The position numbers and the translations under genes are program-made. A stretch of 64,000 nt of DNA from Indolivaga macrotermitis. Its GTDB lineage: Bacteria; Bacteroidota; Bacteroidia; Bacteroidales; Dysgonomonadaceae. Every line of letters begins with the position of its first letter. Within the stretch, counting starts at the first letter, position 1. The stretch spans positions 682,001 to 746,000 of the forward strand of contig NZ_FQUC01000001.1 in NCBI RefSeq assembly GCF_900128985.1, read 5' to 3'. The notes beneath the pieces were generated by a model. The model did not search any database. It was not told the DNA's origin and saw only the letters and a program-made list of their open reading frames with translations. This document shows positions 9,007 to 19,356 of this stretch, piece by piece.

Positions 9007-9690
9007 ATGAAAGATTTTAGAAAATATGCAACCCAGCATATAGGAATGAACGGGTTGGCTCTAGACCAATATATGAACAGCGTGAATAACATGAATATCA
9101 CAAGCAGTTATATCTCGCCTACTATTATTGAAGAGCGTCAGCTGAATGTTGCCCAGATGGACGTATTCTCACGATTGATGATGGACCGTATTATTTTCCT
9201 CGGTACACAAATCGACGATTATACCGCAAACGTAATTCAGGCTCAGTTACTGTATCTCGATTCTGCCGATTCGGGTAAGGATATTTCAATCTATATCAAT
9301 TCTCCCGGAGGTTCGGTTTATGCCGGCTATGGTATCTACGATACTATGCAATTTATAGCAAGTGATGTATCTACTATCTGTACAGGGATGGCAGCATCTA
9401 TGGCAGCAGTACTGTTAGTGGCCGGACAAAAAGGCAAACGTTTCGGTTTGAAGCACTCAAGGGTGATGATTCACCAGCCACTGGGAGGTGCACAGGGGCA
9501 GGCTTCGGATATCGAAATCACAGCACGTGAGATAGGAAAGGTAAAACAAGAATTGTATAAAATTATCTCGGATCACTCGGGCCAACCTGTCGAAAGAATT
9601 GAAAAAGATTCGGATCGTGACTATTGGATGAGCTCAGGCGAAGCCAAAGAATATGGTATGATAGACGAAGTTTTGCTTAGAAATAAATAA
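9007..9690 (+). CDS. clpP: ATP-dependent Clp protease proteolytic subunit
   Basis: 227 residues with the complete serine protease triad: Ser131 in GMAASMAAV, His156 in MIHQPLGG and Asp203 in DSDRDYWM. The N-terminal extension before [16 protein letters not shown] is longer than in E. coli ClpP, as is usual in Bacteroidales, and may be processed. The protein forms the 14-subunit barrel that degrades substrates unfolded by ClpX, encoded immediately downstream. A hairpin between the two genes probably sets their ratio. Confidence 0.95.
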   Translation: MKDFRKYATQHIGMNGLALDQYMNSVNNMNITSSYISPTIIEERQLNVAQMDVFSRLMMDRIIFLGTQIDDYTANVIQAQLLYLDSADSGKDISIYINSPGGSVYAGYGIYDTMQFIASDVSTICTGMAASMAAVLLVAGQKGKRFGLKHSRVMIHQPLGGAQGQASDIEITAREIGKVKQELYKIISDHSGQPVERIEKDSDRDYWMSSGEAKEYGMIDEVLLRNK

Positions 9691-9714
9691 TGAAGAAATA
9701 TCGCCTATTTGATA

Positions 9715-9748
9715 AAAAGACTACCTGTGTTTTCATGGGTAGTCTTTT
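9715..9748 (+). terminator. Intrinsic terminator between clpP and clpX
   Basis: AAAAGACTACC pairs perfectly with GGTAGTCTTTT across a 12-base loop. The U-tract forms part of the 3' arm. It likely causes partial termination, so that clpX is made at a lower level or from read-through. Confidence 0.7.
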
Positions 9749-9779
9749 ATTGAATGCAGGCAATGAAGAAATATAATAT

Positions 9780-11024
9780 ATGGCAAAAAAAGGAGCGAAC
9801 GATTTTTGCAGTTTTTGTGGAAGATCCGGTAGCGAAGTAAACTTGTTAATATCGGGGATCTCGGCTCATATCTGCGATAGATGTGTTGAGCAGGCTTACC
9901 AGATAGTAAAAGATTCGGTAAACACAGGAAAGGATGCTGCGGATGTATTGGATCGTAAGAATCTCCCCAATCCCCAGCAGATCAAGACCTTTTTGGATCA
10001 GTACATAATCGGTCAGGACGATGCAAAACGTTACCTGTCCGTATCCGTATACAATCACTATAAACGGTTACTGCAAGATACAGGGAAAGATGAAATAGAA
10101 ATAGAAAAGTCCAATATAATTATGGTTGGGCCTACCGGCACCGGTAAGACGCTTTTGGCTAGAACGATAGCTAAGTTGTTGCATGTGCCTTTTGCTATAG
10201 TAGATGCTACGGTATTGACCGAAGCCGGATATGTAGGCGAAGACATTGAAAGTATTCTTACCCGGCTATTGCAGGCTGCCGATTATGACGTGGCTGCTGC
10301 CGAACGCGGAATTGTTTTTATTGACGAAATAGATAAGATTGCCCGTAAAGGGGATAATCCGTCTATAACCCGTGACGTAAGCGGCGAAGGTGTTCAGCAA
10401 GGATTGTTGAAACTACTGGAGGGATCTGTTGTAAATGTTCCGCCTCAGGGAGGACGTAAACATCCCGACCAGAAAATGATAGCTGTTAATACCAAGAATA
10501 TCTTGTTTGTATGCGGCGGAGCCTTTGACGGCATCGAGCGTAAAATTGCACAGCGCCTTAATACACGTGTAGTTGGATACGCTGCTGCGCAGAAAAATGC
10601 TGATGTAGACAGGAATGAAATGTTGAAATACATTATTCCGCAAGACTTGAAATCGTTCGGGTTGATTCCTGAGATAATCGGACGTCTGCCTATCCTTACA
10701 TATCTGAACTCTCTTGACAGGGATGCGCTGAGAAGAATCCTTACCGAACCGAAGAACTCGATTATAAAGCAATATGTCAAGTTATTCGAGATGGATGATG
10801 TAACGCTGACCTTCGACGAAGATGTATACGATTATATTGTTGATAAGGCAGTCGAATATAAATTAGGAGCGAGAGGATTACGGTCGATAGTAGAGACAAT
10901 TATGATAGACGCTATGTTTGAGATACCTTCGACAGGCGAAAAAAACTTGCATGTAACAAAAGCATATGCAGTAGAGCGACTTGAAAGTTCGCATCTCGAC
11001 CGCCTCAAAAATTCTCACGAATAA
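9780..11024 (+). CDS. clpX: ATP-dependent Clp protease ATPase subunit ClpX
   Basis: 414 residues. The N-terminal zinc-binding domain has CSFCGRSG (about 11-18) and ICDRCVEQ (about 35-42), a C4 zinc finger used for dimerisation and adaptor binding. The AAA+ module has Walker A GPTGTGKT near 117-124, Walker [12 protein letters not shown] near 182, sensor regions, and the [15 protein letters not shown] pore-loop region. It unfolds tagged proteins, including SsrA-tagged ones, and feeds them to ClpP. It directly follows clpP. Confidence 0.95.
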   Translation: MAKKGANDFCSFCGRSGSEVNLLISGISAHICDRCVEQAYQIVKDSVNTGKDAADVLDRKNLPNPQQIKTFLDQYIIGQDDAKRYLSVSVYNHYKRLLQDTGKDEIEIEKSNIIMVGPTGTGKTLLARTIAKLLHVPFAIVDATVLTEAGYVGEDIESILTRLLQAADYDVAAAERGIVFIDEIDKIARKGDNPSITRDVSGEGVQQGLLKLLEGSVVNVPPQGGRKHPDQKMIAVNTKNILFVCGGAFDGIERKIAQRLNTRVVGYAAAQKNADVDRNEMLKYIIPQDLKSFGLIPEIIGRLPILTYLNSLDRDALRRILTEPKNSIIKQYVKLFEMDDVTLTFDEDVYDYIVDKAVEYKLGARGLRSIVETIMIDAMFEIPSTGEKNLHVTKAYAVERLESSHLDRLKNSHE

Positions 11025-11161
11025 ATCAATTTTTCTATGAAAATAAACCTTTTTTTTATTGGATTTTTCAGTTAAGACGCTATCTTCGTACCTAGTAAAG
11101 GTTATCCGATGTATATTTTGAACTTTTACTTTGACGTTATTTCAGCTCGACTTAATTAACT

Positions 11162-13348
11162 ATGCCAAAAAAAGAAGATTTATTGATAGAGAATCTGAAA
11201 AAGCATTTTGGATTTGATAAGTTCAAGGGTACCCAGGAGGCTATCATTCAGAATATTTTGGCGGAAAATGACACTTTTGTCCTTATGCCGACAGGCGGAG
11301 GGAAATCGCTCTGTTACCAGTTGCCCGCTATATTGATGGAAGGTACTGCTATTGTAATATCCCCGTTGATAGCCCTGATGAAAAATCAGGTAGATGCAAT
11401 GCGGAATTTTAGCGAAGAAGACGGTGTAGCCCATTTTCTGAATTCCTCGTTAAATAAGGCAGCCATAGAGCAGGTGAAGGCTGATGTTGTAAGCGGAAAG
11501 ACGAAACTGTTGTATGTTGCACCCGAGTCATTGACGAAAGATGATAATATAGACTTCCTTCATCATATCAAAGTGTCATTCTATGCAATAGATGAAGCAC
11601 ACTGTATTTCGGAATGGGGGCACGATTTCAGACCCGAGTACCGGCGTATCAGACCTATTATAAACGAAATAGGGCAGAGGCCGATCATCGCGTTAACTGC
11701 TACAGCAACACCTAAAGTACAACACGATATCCAGAAGAGTCTGGGAATGTTGGGTGCCATGGTATTCAAGTCGTCATTCAACCGAGAGAACCTGTATTAC
11801 GAAGTAAGATCAAAGACTGATAATGTAGATAAAGACATTATCAAATATATAAAATCGCAACAAGGAAAATCGGGTATTGTATACTGTCTTAGTAGAAAGA
11901 AAGTAGAGGAATTCGCTGAAATATTACGGGCTAACAATATCAATGCGTTAGCATACCATGCCGGGCTGGATGCCAGCACACGCGCTGAAAATCAGGACTC
12001 GTTCCTGATGGAGAAAGTAGATGTCATAGTGGCTACTATAGCTTTTGGTATGGGTATAGATAAACCGGATGTCAGATATGTGATACATTATGATATGCCT
12101 AAGAGCCTGGAAGGTTATTATCAGGAAACCGGACGTGCCGGACGTGATGGTGGCGAAGGCAAATGTGTTGCATTCTATTCATACAAAGACCTGCAGAAGT
12201 TGGAAAAATTCATGCAGGGTAAGCCTGTCGCCGAACAGGAAATAGGAAAACAGCTTTTACTCGAAACAGCAGCTTATGCCGAAACGGCATTGTGCCGGAG
12301 GGTAGTGCTTTTACATTATTTCGGCGAAAAGTATAACCAACAGAACTGTGGAAATTGTGACAATTGTATAAATCCAAAAAAACTAGTGGAAGCTCAAGAT
12401 TTATTATTAACGGCCATAGAGGCTGTAATGGCATTAAAGGAAAAATTCAAAACAGAGTATGTTATCAATATACTGAGAGGAAAAGAAACCTCCGAGATAG
12501 AAACATACGGGCATCAGGAACTGGATGCATTCGGATCGGGTGAAGGAACAGATGAAGATACATGGAATGCTGTTATCAAACAAGCCCTGATCGCAGGTTA
12601 TCTGGATAAAGACATTGAGAATTACGGACTTCTGAAAGTCACGAAAAAAGGAAAGGATTTTCTGAAAAAACCTGTATCATTCAAGATCGCACAAGATGCC
12701 GATGAAGAAGATGAGGAAGACGATGATGTAATTATTAAAGGAGGAGGCGGTAGCTCGGCGGTAGACCCGGTGCTGTTTTCGATCATGAAAGACCTTCGAA
12801 AGAAGATGTCTAAAAAACTAAATGTCCCTCCTTACGTTATATTTCAAGACCCATCATTGGAGGCGATGGCAACAATCTACCCGACAAGTATCGACGAATT
12901 GCAAAATATTCCCGGTGTCGGAGCTGGTAAAGCCAAAAGGTATGGGGCTGAATTTGTGGAGATTATAAAGAGGCACGTTGAAGAAAACGAGATCGAGCGT
13001 CCCGAGGACTTGCGTGTCAGAACAGTCGCTAATAAATCGAAACTAAAAGTAGCTATCGTTCAAAGTATCGACCGGAAGGTTGCATTAGACGACCTGGCTG
13101 AATCGAAGGGTATCGAATTTTCGGAACTGTTGAGCGAATTGGAAGCCATCGTTTACTCAGGAACAAAAATCAATGTAGATTATTTCCTTGAAGAAGTAAT
13201 AGACGAAGATCACATGGCCGATATATTCGACTATTTTCAGGAAGCAGAGTCCGATGATCTCGAAGCAGCTATTAATGAACTGGGAATGTATACTGAAGAA
13301 GAAATACGTCTGGTAAGAATTAAGTTTATATCGGATATGGCTAATTAA
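11162..13348 (+). CDS. recQ: ATP-dependent DNA helicase RecQ
   Basis: 728 residues. SF2 helicase motifs are present: motif I MPTGGGKSLCYQLPA near 42-56, motif II AIDEAHCISEWGHDFR near 141, motif III ALTATATPKV, and motif VI QETGRAGRDGG. The RQC domain has zinc-binding cysteines in CRRVVLLHYFG and NCGNCDNC (about 378-401). A HRDC-like domain with a helix-hairpin motif (IPGVGAGKAKRYGAEF) follows at about 535-615. The last ~100 residues form an additional helical tail, common in Bacteroidales RecQ. It unwinds 3'-5' in recombination and repair and is probably monocistronic. Confidence 0.92.
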   Translation: MPKKEDLLIENLKKHFGFDKFKGTQEAIIQNILAENDTFVLMPTGGGKSLCYQLPAILMEGTAIVISPLIALMKNQVDAMRNFSEEDGVAHFLNSSLNKAAIEQVKADVVSGKTKLLYVAPESLTKDDNIDFLHHIKVSFYAIDEAHCISEWGHDFRPEYRRIRPIINEIGQRPIIALTATATPKVQHDIQKSLGMLGAMVFKSSFNRENLYYEVRSKTDNVDKDIIKYIKSQQGKSGIVYCLSRKKVEEFAEILRANNINALAYHAGLDASTRAENQDSFLMEKVDVIVATIAFGMGIDKPDVRYVIHYDMPKSLEGYYQETGRAGRDGGEGKCVAFYSYKDLQKLEKFMQGKPVAEQEIGKQLLLETAAYAETALCRRVVLLHYFGEKYNQQNCGNCDNCINPKKLVEAQDLLLTAIEAVMALKEKFKTEYVINILRGKETSEIETYGHQELDAFGSGEGTDEDTWNAVIKQALIAGYLDKDIENYGLLKVTKKGKDFLKKPVSFKIAQDADEEDEEDDDVIIKGGGGSSAVDPVLFSIMKDLRKKMSKKLNVPPYVIFQDPSLEAMATIYPTSIDELQNIPGVGAGKAKRYGAEFVEIIKRHVEENEIERPEDLRVRTVANKSKLKVAIVQSIDRKVALDDLAESKGIEFSELLSELEAIVYSGTKINVDYFLEEVIDEDHMADIFDYFQEAESDDLEAAINELGMYTEEEIRLVRIKFISDMAN

Positions 13349-13401
13349 TTTTAGTCCGATCAGATAATAAAGATTGGTAATAATATAGAGAGGTCTTATT
13401 T

Positions 13402-13857
13402 ATGATGAAGAAAGCCATTTTCCCCGGAACATTCGATCCGTTTACGATCGGGCATGCGTCATTAGTGCGCCGTGGGTTGGCTATTGTCGACGAAATAGTT
13501 ATTTCTATCGGAGTGAACGATACGAAAAAGAATTATTTTACCCTCGAAAAGCGTATTGATATGGTGCGCGAGCTTTACGCCGGAGAATCCCGGGTCTCGG
13601 TACAGTCTTATGACTGCCTGACTGTCGATTTTGCTAAAGAAGTCGGAGCCGATTTTATAATAAGGGGCATACGTTCGGTAAACGATTTCGAATACGAGAA
13701 AACTATTGCCGATATGAACCGGAAGATTTCAGGGATTGAGACTTTCGTATTATTTACCGAACCTGAATATACTCATATAAGTTCGACGATTGTACGTGAA
13801 TTAATGCGCTATAACCATGATATATCGGATTTTGTGCCCGAAGGACTTAAGATTTGA
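13402..13857 (+). CDS. coaD: Pantetheine-phosphate adenylyltransferase
   Basis: 151 residues. Nucleotidyltransferase motif [19 protein letters not shown] at the N-terminus contains the TxGH ATP-binding signature, and [14 protein letters not shown] near residue 128 holds the second conserved SSTxVR motif. It converts 4'-phosphopantetheine and ATP to dephospho-CoA, the penultimate step of CoA synthesis, in the cytoplasm. The start could be either of two adjacent ATG codons (13402 or 13405). It lies 53 bases after recQ and may be co-transcribed with it. Confidence 0.92.
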   Translation: MMKKAIFPGTFDPFTIGHASLVRRGLAIVDEIVISIGVNDTKKNYFTLEKRIDMVRELYAGESRVSVQSYDCLTVDFAKEVGADFIIRGIRSVNDFEYEKTIADMNRKISGIETFVLFTEPEYTHISSTIVRELMRYNHDISDFVPEGLKI

Positions 13858-13973
13858 CTATTATCGTAAATGCAGTTCCAATTGGATAGGGTCTATATAA
13901 AACAATATATCACGGAGTCAAGTAAGAAAAGCCTTCTACTTGGCTTCTTTGCATAAAAATATTAGAAGATCAC

Positions 13974-15572
13974 ATGAAAAAGACATTGTTTATCGTTATA
14001 GGATGTATGTCGCTTGTTGTCAGTGGAGTATCTGCTCAGTTCAGCATGAGTGAAGGTACCCGTAAGTTGGCTACTACAATGACATTGATAGAGCGGATGT
14101 ATGTAGATAAGGTCGATGACGAAAAACTGGCAGACGATGCTATTGTATCTATACTGAAGGAACTCGATCCGCACTCTTCTTATCTGAGTGCCGATGCTGT
14201 TGCGGAAATGAATGAGCCTCTGGAAGGTAATTTTGACGGAATAGGTATCTCCTTTAACATGATGAATGATACTTTATATGTGATAGAGACAATTGCTGAC
14301 GGACCATCGGAACGGGTGGGAGTATTGCCCGGAGACAGGATTATAGCTGTAAATGACACAGCGATTGCCGGAGTCAATATGAGCACTAAAGATATAATGA
14401 AGCGTCTGAGAGGGCCGAAAGGAACTACGGTACATGTAAAAATACTGAGACGGAGTGTCAACGATGTTATTGATTTCAGAATCGTGAGAGATAAAATTCC
14501 GATCTATAGCCTCGACGCCTCGTATATGATAGATAAGACTACGGGATATATCCGTTTAAGCCGTTTCGGTGCTACTACAGTAGACGAATTCAGAGAAGCT
14601 TTGATCAAGCTGAAAGAGAATGGTTTACAGAACCTGATTTTGGATTTGGAGAGCAACGGAGGTGGCTATCTTACGGCAGCAACCGAGTTAGCCGACGAGT
14701 TTTTAGGAAAAGACAAGCTGGTGGTTTATATGGAAGGTGCGCATCAAAAGAGATCGAGTGACGTTGCTACCGAGAAAGGCATGTTCGAGTCTGGTAAACT
14801 TGTCATCCTTGTGGATGAAGGTTCGGCTTCGGCAAGTGAAATCGTGTCGGGAGCAGTTCAGGACTGGGACAGGGGAGTAATCATCGGGCGTAGGACTTTC
14901 GGGAAAGGACTTGTACAAAGGCAGTTCCCTTTGTCAGACGGGTCTATGATCAGGCTTACAGTAGCCCGTTATTATACCCCGACAGGACGTTGTATTCAGA
15001 AACCATATGTAAACGGAGATCAGGATTCTTACAATAAGGATTTGATTGATCGTTATAACAGAGGTGAAATGATGAATGCCGATAGTATCCATTTTCCTGA
15101 TTCGTTGAAATACAAAACGTTGGTAAATGATCGTATTGTTTATGGAGGTGGAGGTATTATGCCCGATTATTTTGTACCATTGGATACTGCCGAATATACA
15201 GATTACAGCGGACGGGTTAATGCTATGGGCATTATTTACCGTTTTGCCTTGAATGAGGTTGACACACATCGGAAAGTGCTATTGAAGAAATATCCGACCG
15301 TGGAAAAATATAAAAAAGAATATCAGGTATCTGAAGAACAATTGGAAGAATTGATCAAACAGGCAACAGAAGCCAAGATCGAGTTTAAAGAAGATCAATA
15401 TGAGCGATCTAAAGAGCTCTTGCGCCGGCGGATAAAGATGTCAATGGCTCGTGACCTGTATAGCATATCCGATTATTTTCAGTTGGCTAATGACGAAAGT
15501 GAGATATTCCGTAAAGGTTTGGAAATAATCCGTGACGACAAGCAATATTTCCGGTTGTTAAAACAGGAATAA
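13974..15572 (+). CDS. S41 family C-terminal processing peptidase
   Basis: 532 residues with an N-terminal signal peptide (MKKTLFIVIGCMSLVVSGVSAQ). A PDZ domain spans about 85-170 (IGISFNMMNDTLYVIE, then GVLPGDRIIAVNDTAI). The tail-specific protease core has the Ser in DEGSASASEIVSGAVQDWDRG near residue 290 and the Lys in GRRTFGKGLVQRQF about 25 residues later, forming the Ser-Lys dyad. It is exported to the periplasm, where the family trims or degrades envelope proteins. The C-terminal ~100 residues are charged and helical. The 116-base gap to coaD holds no clear consensus promoter. Confidence 0.88.
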   Translation: MKKTLFIVIGCMSLVVSGVSAQFSMSEGTRKLATTMTLIERMYVDKVDDEKLADDAIVSILKELDPHSSYLSADAVAEMNEPLEGNFDGIGISFNMMNDTLYVIETIADGPSERVGVLPGDRIIAVNDTAIAGVNMSTKDIMKRLRGPKGTTVHVKILRRSVNDVIDFRIVRDKIPIYSLDASYMIDKTTGYIRLSRFGATTVDEFREALIKLKENGLQNLILDLESNGGGYLTAATELADEFLGKDKLVVYMEGAHQKRSSDVATEKGMFESGKLVILVDEGSASASEIVSGAVQDWDRGVIIGRRTFGKGLVQRQFPLSDGSMIRLTVARYYTPTGRCIQKPYVNGDQDSYNKDLIDRYNRGEMMNADSIHFPDSLKYKTLVNDRIVYGGGGIMPDYFVPLDTAEYTDYSGRVNAMGIIYRFALNEVDTHRKVLLKKYPTVEKYKKEYQVSEEQLEELIKQATEAKIEFKEDQYERSKELLRRRIKMSMARDLYSISDYFQLANDESEIFRKGLEIIRDDKQYFRLLKQE

Positions 15573-15611
15573 TAAGTAGAATAAAATAATCGAAAAATAA
15601 AACCGACAAAA

Positions 15612-16046
15612 ATGGCAACTAGAGTGTACAATGAAATCGCAAGTGCTCTGACAGAAGCAATCAATAGTTTAAAAGAAGACTATGCCGGAAGTTCGTTGAC
15701 TGACATATATATGGTTGTCGATAAAGACAGCGGTGAGTTATCGGTTTATGACGACGAACAGAATCTGTTGTCACAGATAATAATTGAGTCATGGATAGAA
15801 CAGGAAGACGATAGCCGTATTGTAAAAGCGTTGGGTGAGGTTGTCCGGCAGTTTAATGAGGATGGACGTTTCGACTCACTCGATACATACAAACCATTTT
15901 CGGTAAGTTTTACTGATGAGAACTTTATCGTTCAAGAGGAGCTTTTGGTTATAGAAGACGATTCAATAATAAGAATCGAGAATGATTTTATGGAACGTAT
16001 CGATAAAGAATTCGATGACTTTCTGAATAAGTTATTGAACGAATAA
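15612..16046 (+). CDS. Conserved hypothetical acidic protein
   Basis: 144 residues, strongly acidic, without signal peptide or membrane segment, so probably cytosolic. It has a regular alternation of predicted helices and strands (YNEIASALTEAINSLKEDY, DIYMVVDKDSGELSVYDDE, SFTDENFIVQEELLVIEDD). I do not recognise the family with certainty. It lies between the S41 peptidase (39 bases upstream) and smpB (37 bases downstream), all on the same strand, and is likely co-transcribed with them. No catalytic motif is visible. Confidence 0.65.
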   Translation: MATRVYNEIASALTEAINSLKEDYAGSSLTDIYMVVDKDSGELSVYDDEQNLLSQIIIESWIEQEDDSRIVKALGEVVRQFNEDGRFDSLDTYKPFSVSFTDENFIVQEELLVIEDDSIIRIENDFMERIDKEFDDFLNKLLNE

Positions 16047-16083
16047 AGAAGATACGGGATCTTTTTTGTGAATTGGAAGTGAA

Positions 16084-16539
16084 ATGAAACAATTATCAAA
16101 TATAAATATTAAGAATAAACGGGCGACTTTTGACTACGAGTTGCTTGATACATATACAGCCGGGCTTGTTTTGACCGGAACCGAAATTAAATCTATAAGA
16201 TTAGGGAAAGCGAGCCTTGTAGATACTTTCTGTATTTTCGAAAAAAGTGGGTTATGGGTACGGAATATGAATATATCGGAGTACTTCTATGGCTCATACA
16301 ACAACCATGTTGCCCGGCGCGACCGGAAGTTGCTGCTGAACAGTAAGGAGCTGAAAAAAATAGAGCGCATGGTAAAAGAGACAGGTTATACTATTGTACC
16401 TACCCGTTTGTTTATAAATGACAAAGGACTGGCTAAGTTGAATATTGCAGTTGCCAGGGGTAAAAAGCAGTATGACAAACGGCAATCGTTGAAGGAGAAG
16501 GATGATAAACGTATGTTAGACAGAGTGATGAAAAGATAA
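16084..16539 (+). CDS. smpB: SsrA-binding protein SmpB
   Basis: 151 residues. It has the SmpB beta-barrel signatures [20 protein letters not shown] and [19 protein letters not shown], and [17 protein letters not shown] at the C-terminus, the basic tail that enters the ribosomal mRNA channel. It binds tmRNA and recruits it to stalled ribosomes; the tagged products go to ClpXP, whose genes are 5 kb upstream. I did not find the tmRNA gene in this window. It is followed after 8 bases by a DUF6056 gene. Confidence 0.93.
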   Translation: MKQLSNINIKNKRATFDYELLDTYTAGLVLTGTEIKSIRLGKASLVDTFCIFEKSGLWVRNMNISEYFYGSYNNHVARRDRKLLLNSKELKKIERMVKETGYTIVPTRLFINDKGLAKLNIAVARGKKQYDKRQSLKEKDDKRMLDRVMKR

Positions 16540-16547
16540 TTAAGGTA

Positions 16548-17912
16548 ATGACTGACAATAAGAGGGATATTCGAAAATGGATATTGGGAATCTTCTTTCT
16601 GACCTTTTTCGTCTTGATTTTTATATTGAACAGAATGTATCCGGTTCATTCCGATGACTGGATGTATTCTTTTGTATTTTATGAAAAGCCTGTTCGTTTT
16701 GTAAGCAGTATAGGGGATATATTTGTTTCGCAATACAATCATTATTTGTATTGGGGAGGGCGCAATGTGGTTCATTTTATAGATCAGTTACTATTATTAT
16801 TCTCGCCTTTGGTGCGCGAGATTATTAATAGTCTGGCATTCTTGGGTTTTATATATATCATATATAAGATAGCAAATGCGAGAAAAGAAGTTTCTCCATA
16901 TTTATTCCTTTTTATAGCAATTGTACTTTGGATAGGGTTACCTACTTTCCCTCAGACAGTGGTATGGATAACAGGGAGTGCCAATTATCTTTGGGGAACA
17001 CTTATTGCCTTGGCTTTTATATATCCGTATTATAACTATTATCAGACTGAAAGTCTAAAGAATAGTGTGGCGAGAAATATATTATTTTTCATTGCTGGAA
17101 TATTTTCCGGTTGGACAAATGAGAATTTGTCAGTGGCACTGTTATTTATTTTATTCGTCTTTCTGTTATACTTTAAAATAAGACATATTCGTTTACCACA
17201 ATGGGCAGTCTGGGGTTTTATCGGGGCATTATCGGGATGTGCTATAATGCTTGCTGCTCCCGGTAATTTTATCAGGGCAGAAGGTACTAATGCTGCATTT
17301 AATTTGGATGAAAAGCCCTTTGTCGATGTATTATGGTTTAAAGCCAGGAATATTTACCTCATATATAAGTATATTCCTACAGTGATAGGGCTGATCGGAG
17401 CTTATGTGATCTCTGTTTTAATATATTGGTTTGGTAATAAACATACCCGGAATCCGAAAGTGGTGTCAGGTTCAGTATTATTTTTTATGGCGGCTCACGT
17501 TTCGGCAATAGCTATGATCGCTTCTCCGATATTTCCGGTAAGAGCATCATTTTGTATGCATGCGTTCATGATTGTTTCAATAGCGATTCTGTATGGCGAT
17601 TTTGTATTGGATAGCCGTTGGAAGAAGATGGTTAATATTGCAATGTTAGCTATACTCTGTATCTGGTTTGTAAAAGTATACGAGTCTATCTATACACCGA
17701 CACATTATCTAAATCAACGTTATAAAGTAAGAGAAGAATATATTGAGGAGCAAAAAAGAAAAGGAGTTAATGATGTTGTTTTAACAGAACCCGAAATTAT
17801 CTTACCCGGACAGTTCGACTTTGAGGATATAACAGCCGACGATACATCGTGGCGTAATACTATTTGTGCCGATTATTATAAATTAAATTCGATAAAACGG
17901 ATATCGAAGTAA
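16548..17912 (+). CDS. DUF6056 family polytopic membrane protein (first of two)
   Basis: 454 residues with about ten hydrophobic segments. Conserved loop motifs shared with the next gene are HSDDWMYSFV near residue 37, GGRNVVHFIDQ near 70, TVVWITGSANYLWGT near 140, SGWTNENLSVAL near 188 and AAPGNFIRAEGT near 238. An acidic pair (DD) after the first membrane segment recalls GT-C glycosyltransferases, so a lipid-linked sugar transfer role is possible but unproven. The last ~80 residues are soluble. It is only 11 bases from its paralogue, consistent with tandem duplication. Confidence 0.7.
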   Translation: MTDNKRDIRKWILGIFFLTFFVLIFILNRMYPVHSDDWMYSFVFYEKPVRFVSSIGDIFVSQYNHYLYWGGRNVVHFIDQLLLLFSPLVREIINSLAFLGFIYIIYKIANARKEVSPYLFLFIAIVLWIGLPTFPQTVVWITGSANYLWGTLIALAFIYPYYNYYQTESLKNSVARNILFFIAGIFSGWTNENLSVALLFILFVFLLYFKIRHIRLPQWAVWGFIGALSGCAIMLAAPGNFIRAEGTNAAFNLDEKPFVDVLWFKARNIYLIYKYIPTVIGLIGAYVISVLIYWFGNKHTRNPKVVSGSVLFFMAAHVSAIAMIASPIFPVRASFCMHAFMIVSIAILYGDFVLDSRWKKMVNIAMLAILCIWFVKVYESIYTPTHYLNQRYKVREEYIEEQKRKGVNDVVLTEPEIILPGQFDFEDITADDTSWRNTICADYYKLNSIKRISK

Positions 17913-17923
17913 TAATATAAATA

Positions 17924-19327
17924 GTGGATAAATATTTAGAAAAATTTTATTCATACAGTAATAGGATACGCTTATTCTTATCAGAGGATAAAAGCCAAAG
18001 GTTCTCTTTTGGACTTTTATTCATGGTATTCAGTGCCATTATATTCATTCTGAATAAAACTTATCCGCTATATGCCGATGATTGGGGATATACCTTTGTC
18101 TCCGGGTCTGAACTGACAAAAAGGATTACGGGGTTGGGGGATATTTATCAATCACAGTACAGTCATTATTTCGACCATGGAGGGCGGGTTGTGGTGCATG
18201 GCATTGCCGAGTTTCTTTTATTGATCGGGGGCATAGGCTCCGATTTGCTGAATAGTATGGGATATATTCTGTTTGTGTTGGTTATATATAAAATAGCAAA
18301 CTTACAGAATAAAACCAGTGCGTCTTTATTTTTTATAATTAATATACTGATCTGGTTCTTCCAGCCCGCATTTGCACAAACAATACTCTGGATAACCGGT
18401 AGTGCCAACTATCTCTGGGGTGGACTTATTATTCTATCCTTTTTATATATTTATGTAAAAGGATTTCTTACCCCGGGAGGTAGAAACTCTACATTGAAGG
18501 CTATTGTTTTATTTCCGGGAGGAATTATAGCTGGTTGGACAAATGAGAATACTGCATTCGGAATGATTATTATTATCGTTCTGATAATAGCCTTTATGAA
18601 AGTAAGACGGGAAAAAATCCCGTTATGGATGCTTACAGGTTTAGCAGGGGCAATCGTTGGTTATATTCTTATGGTTGCTGCTCCGGGAAACTTTGTTCGT
18701 TACGAAGAATCAATTGCCGTAAATTCTATGACGGAAGTATCTAAACTTAAGTTTTATCTAAGCCGTTTACTCCCGGTTGTGGGGGACTTCTATAAATTTG
18801 CACTATCTTTAGTATTCATATATTTTGTAGCTTTGTCTACATACCTGTATTTCGAACCAAAAAAGGATGTGAGGGTTATCTGCCTCTCGGCGTTATTTTT
18901 TATTGGAGGAATAACAGCAGACCTTGTAATGATAGCTTCGCCGGAGTTCCCACCCCGTGCATGGTTTGGTATCATTACTTTCTTTATTGTGGCAATATGT
19001 ATTCTTTATGCAAATATCCGTATTGATAATACATCTCTGTTTACAATCAAGGCATTGGTTTGTGTATTTGCCGGAATATATTTTATGCTCTCCTTGCAGA
19101 GGGGATATAAAGATTTATACAAAATAAACAAGGTATTTGAAGAACGGGAAAGAATTATTGCAGAACAACCGGATAAAGCGAATTTTGATTTTGTAACACA
19201 TGAAACAATTAATCCTCAAACGGGATTTCCGATGATCTATGAAATTCCGTCGGATTCCTCCCATTGGATAAATATGTTCTATGTACGTTACCATAATATA
19301 AAATCCTTCACTATAGAGAGGGAGTAA
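17924..19327 (+). CDS. DUF6056 family polytopic membrane protein (second of two)
   Basis: 467 residues from a GTG start at 17924; no in-frame ATG precedes the first membrane segment. It shows the same order of motifs as the preceding gene: ADDWGYTFVSG, GGRVVVHGIAEF, TILWITGSANYLWGG, AGWTNENTAFGM and AAPGNFVRYEES, so the two are paralogues with clear divergence between motifs. About ten membrane segments and a soluble C-terminus are predicted. It may act in surface polysaccharide or lipid modification, by weak analogy to GT-C enzymes. metH follows 29 bases later, probably by chance rather than function. Confidence 0.68.
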   Translation: MDKYLEKFYSYSNRIRLFLSEDKSQRFSFGLLFMVFSAIIFILNKTYPLYADDWGYTFVSGSELTKRITGLGDIYQSQYSHYFDHGGRVVVHGIAEFLLLIGGIGSDLLNSMGYILFVLVIYKIANLQNKTSASLFFIINILIWFFQPAFAQTILWITGSANYLWGGLIILSFLYIYVKGFLTPGGRNSTLKAIVLFPGGIIAGWTNENTAFGMIIIIVLIIAFMKVRREKIPLWMLTGLAGAIVGYILMVAAPGNFVRYEESIAVNSMTEVSKLKFYLSRLLPVVGDFYKFALSLVFIYFVALSTYLYFEPKKDVRVICLSALFFIGGITADLVMIASPEFPPRAWFGIITFFIVAICILYANIRIDNTSLFTIKALVCVFAGIYFMLSLQRGYKDLYKINKVFEERERIIAEQPDKANFDFVTHETINPQTGFPMIYEIPSDSSHWINMFYVRYHNIKSFTIERE

Positions 19328-19356
19328 TACTAAACACTTATTATATTTCTTTTTTG

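Noticed and set aside
16547-16548. tmRNA gene next to smpB
   Set aside because: Only eight bases separate smpB and the DUF6056 gene; no tmRNA-like sequence was seen around it.
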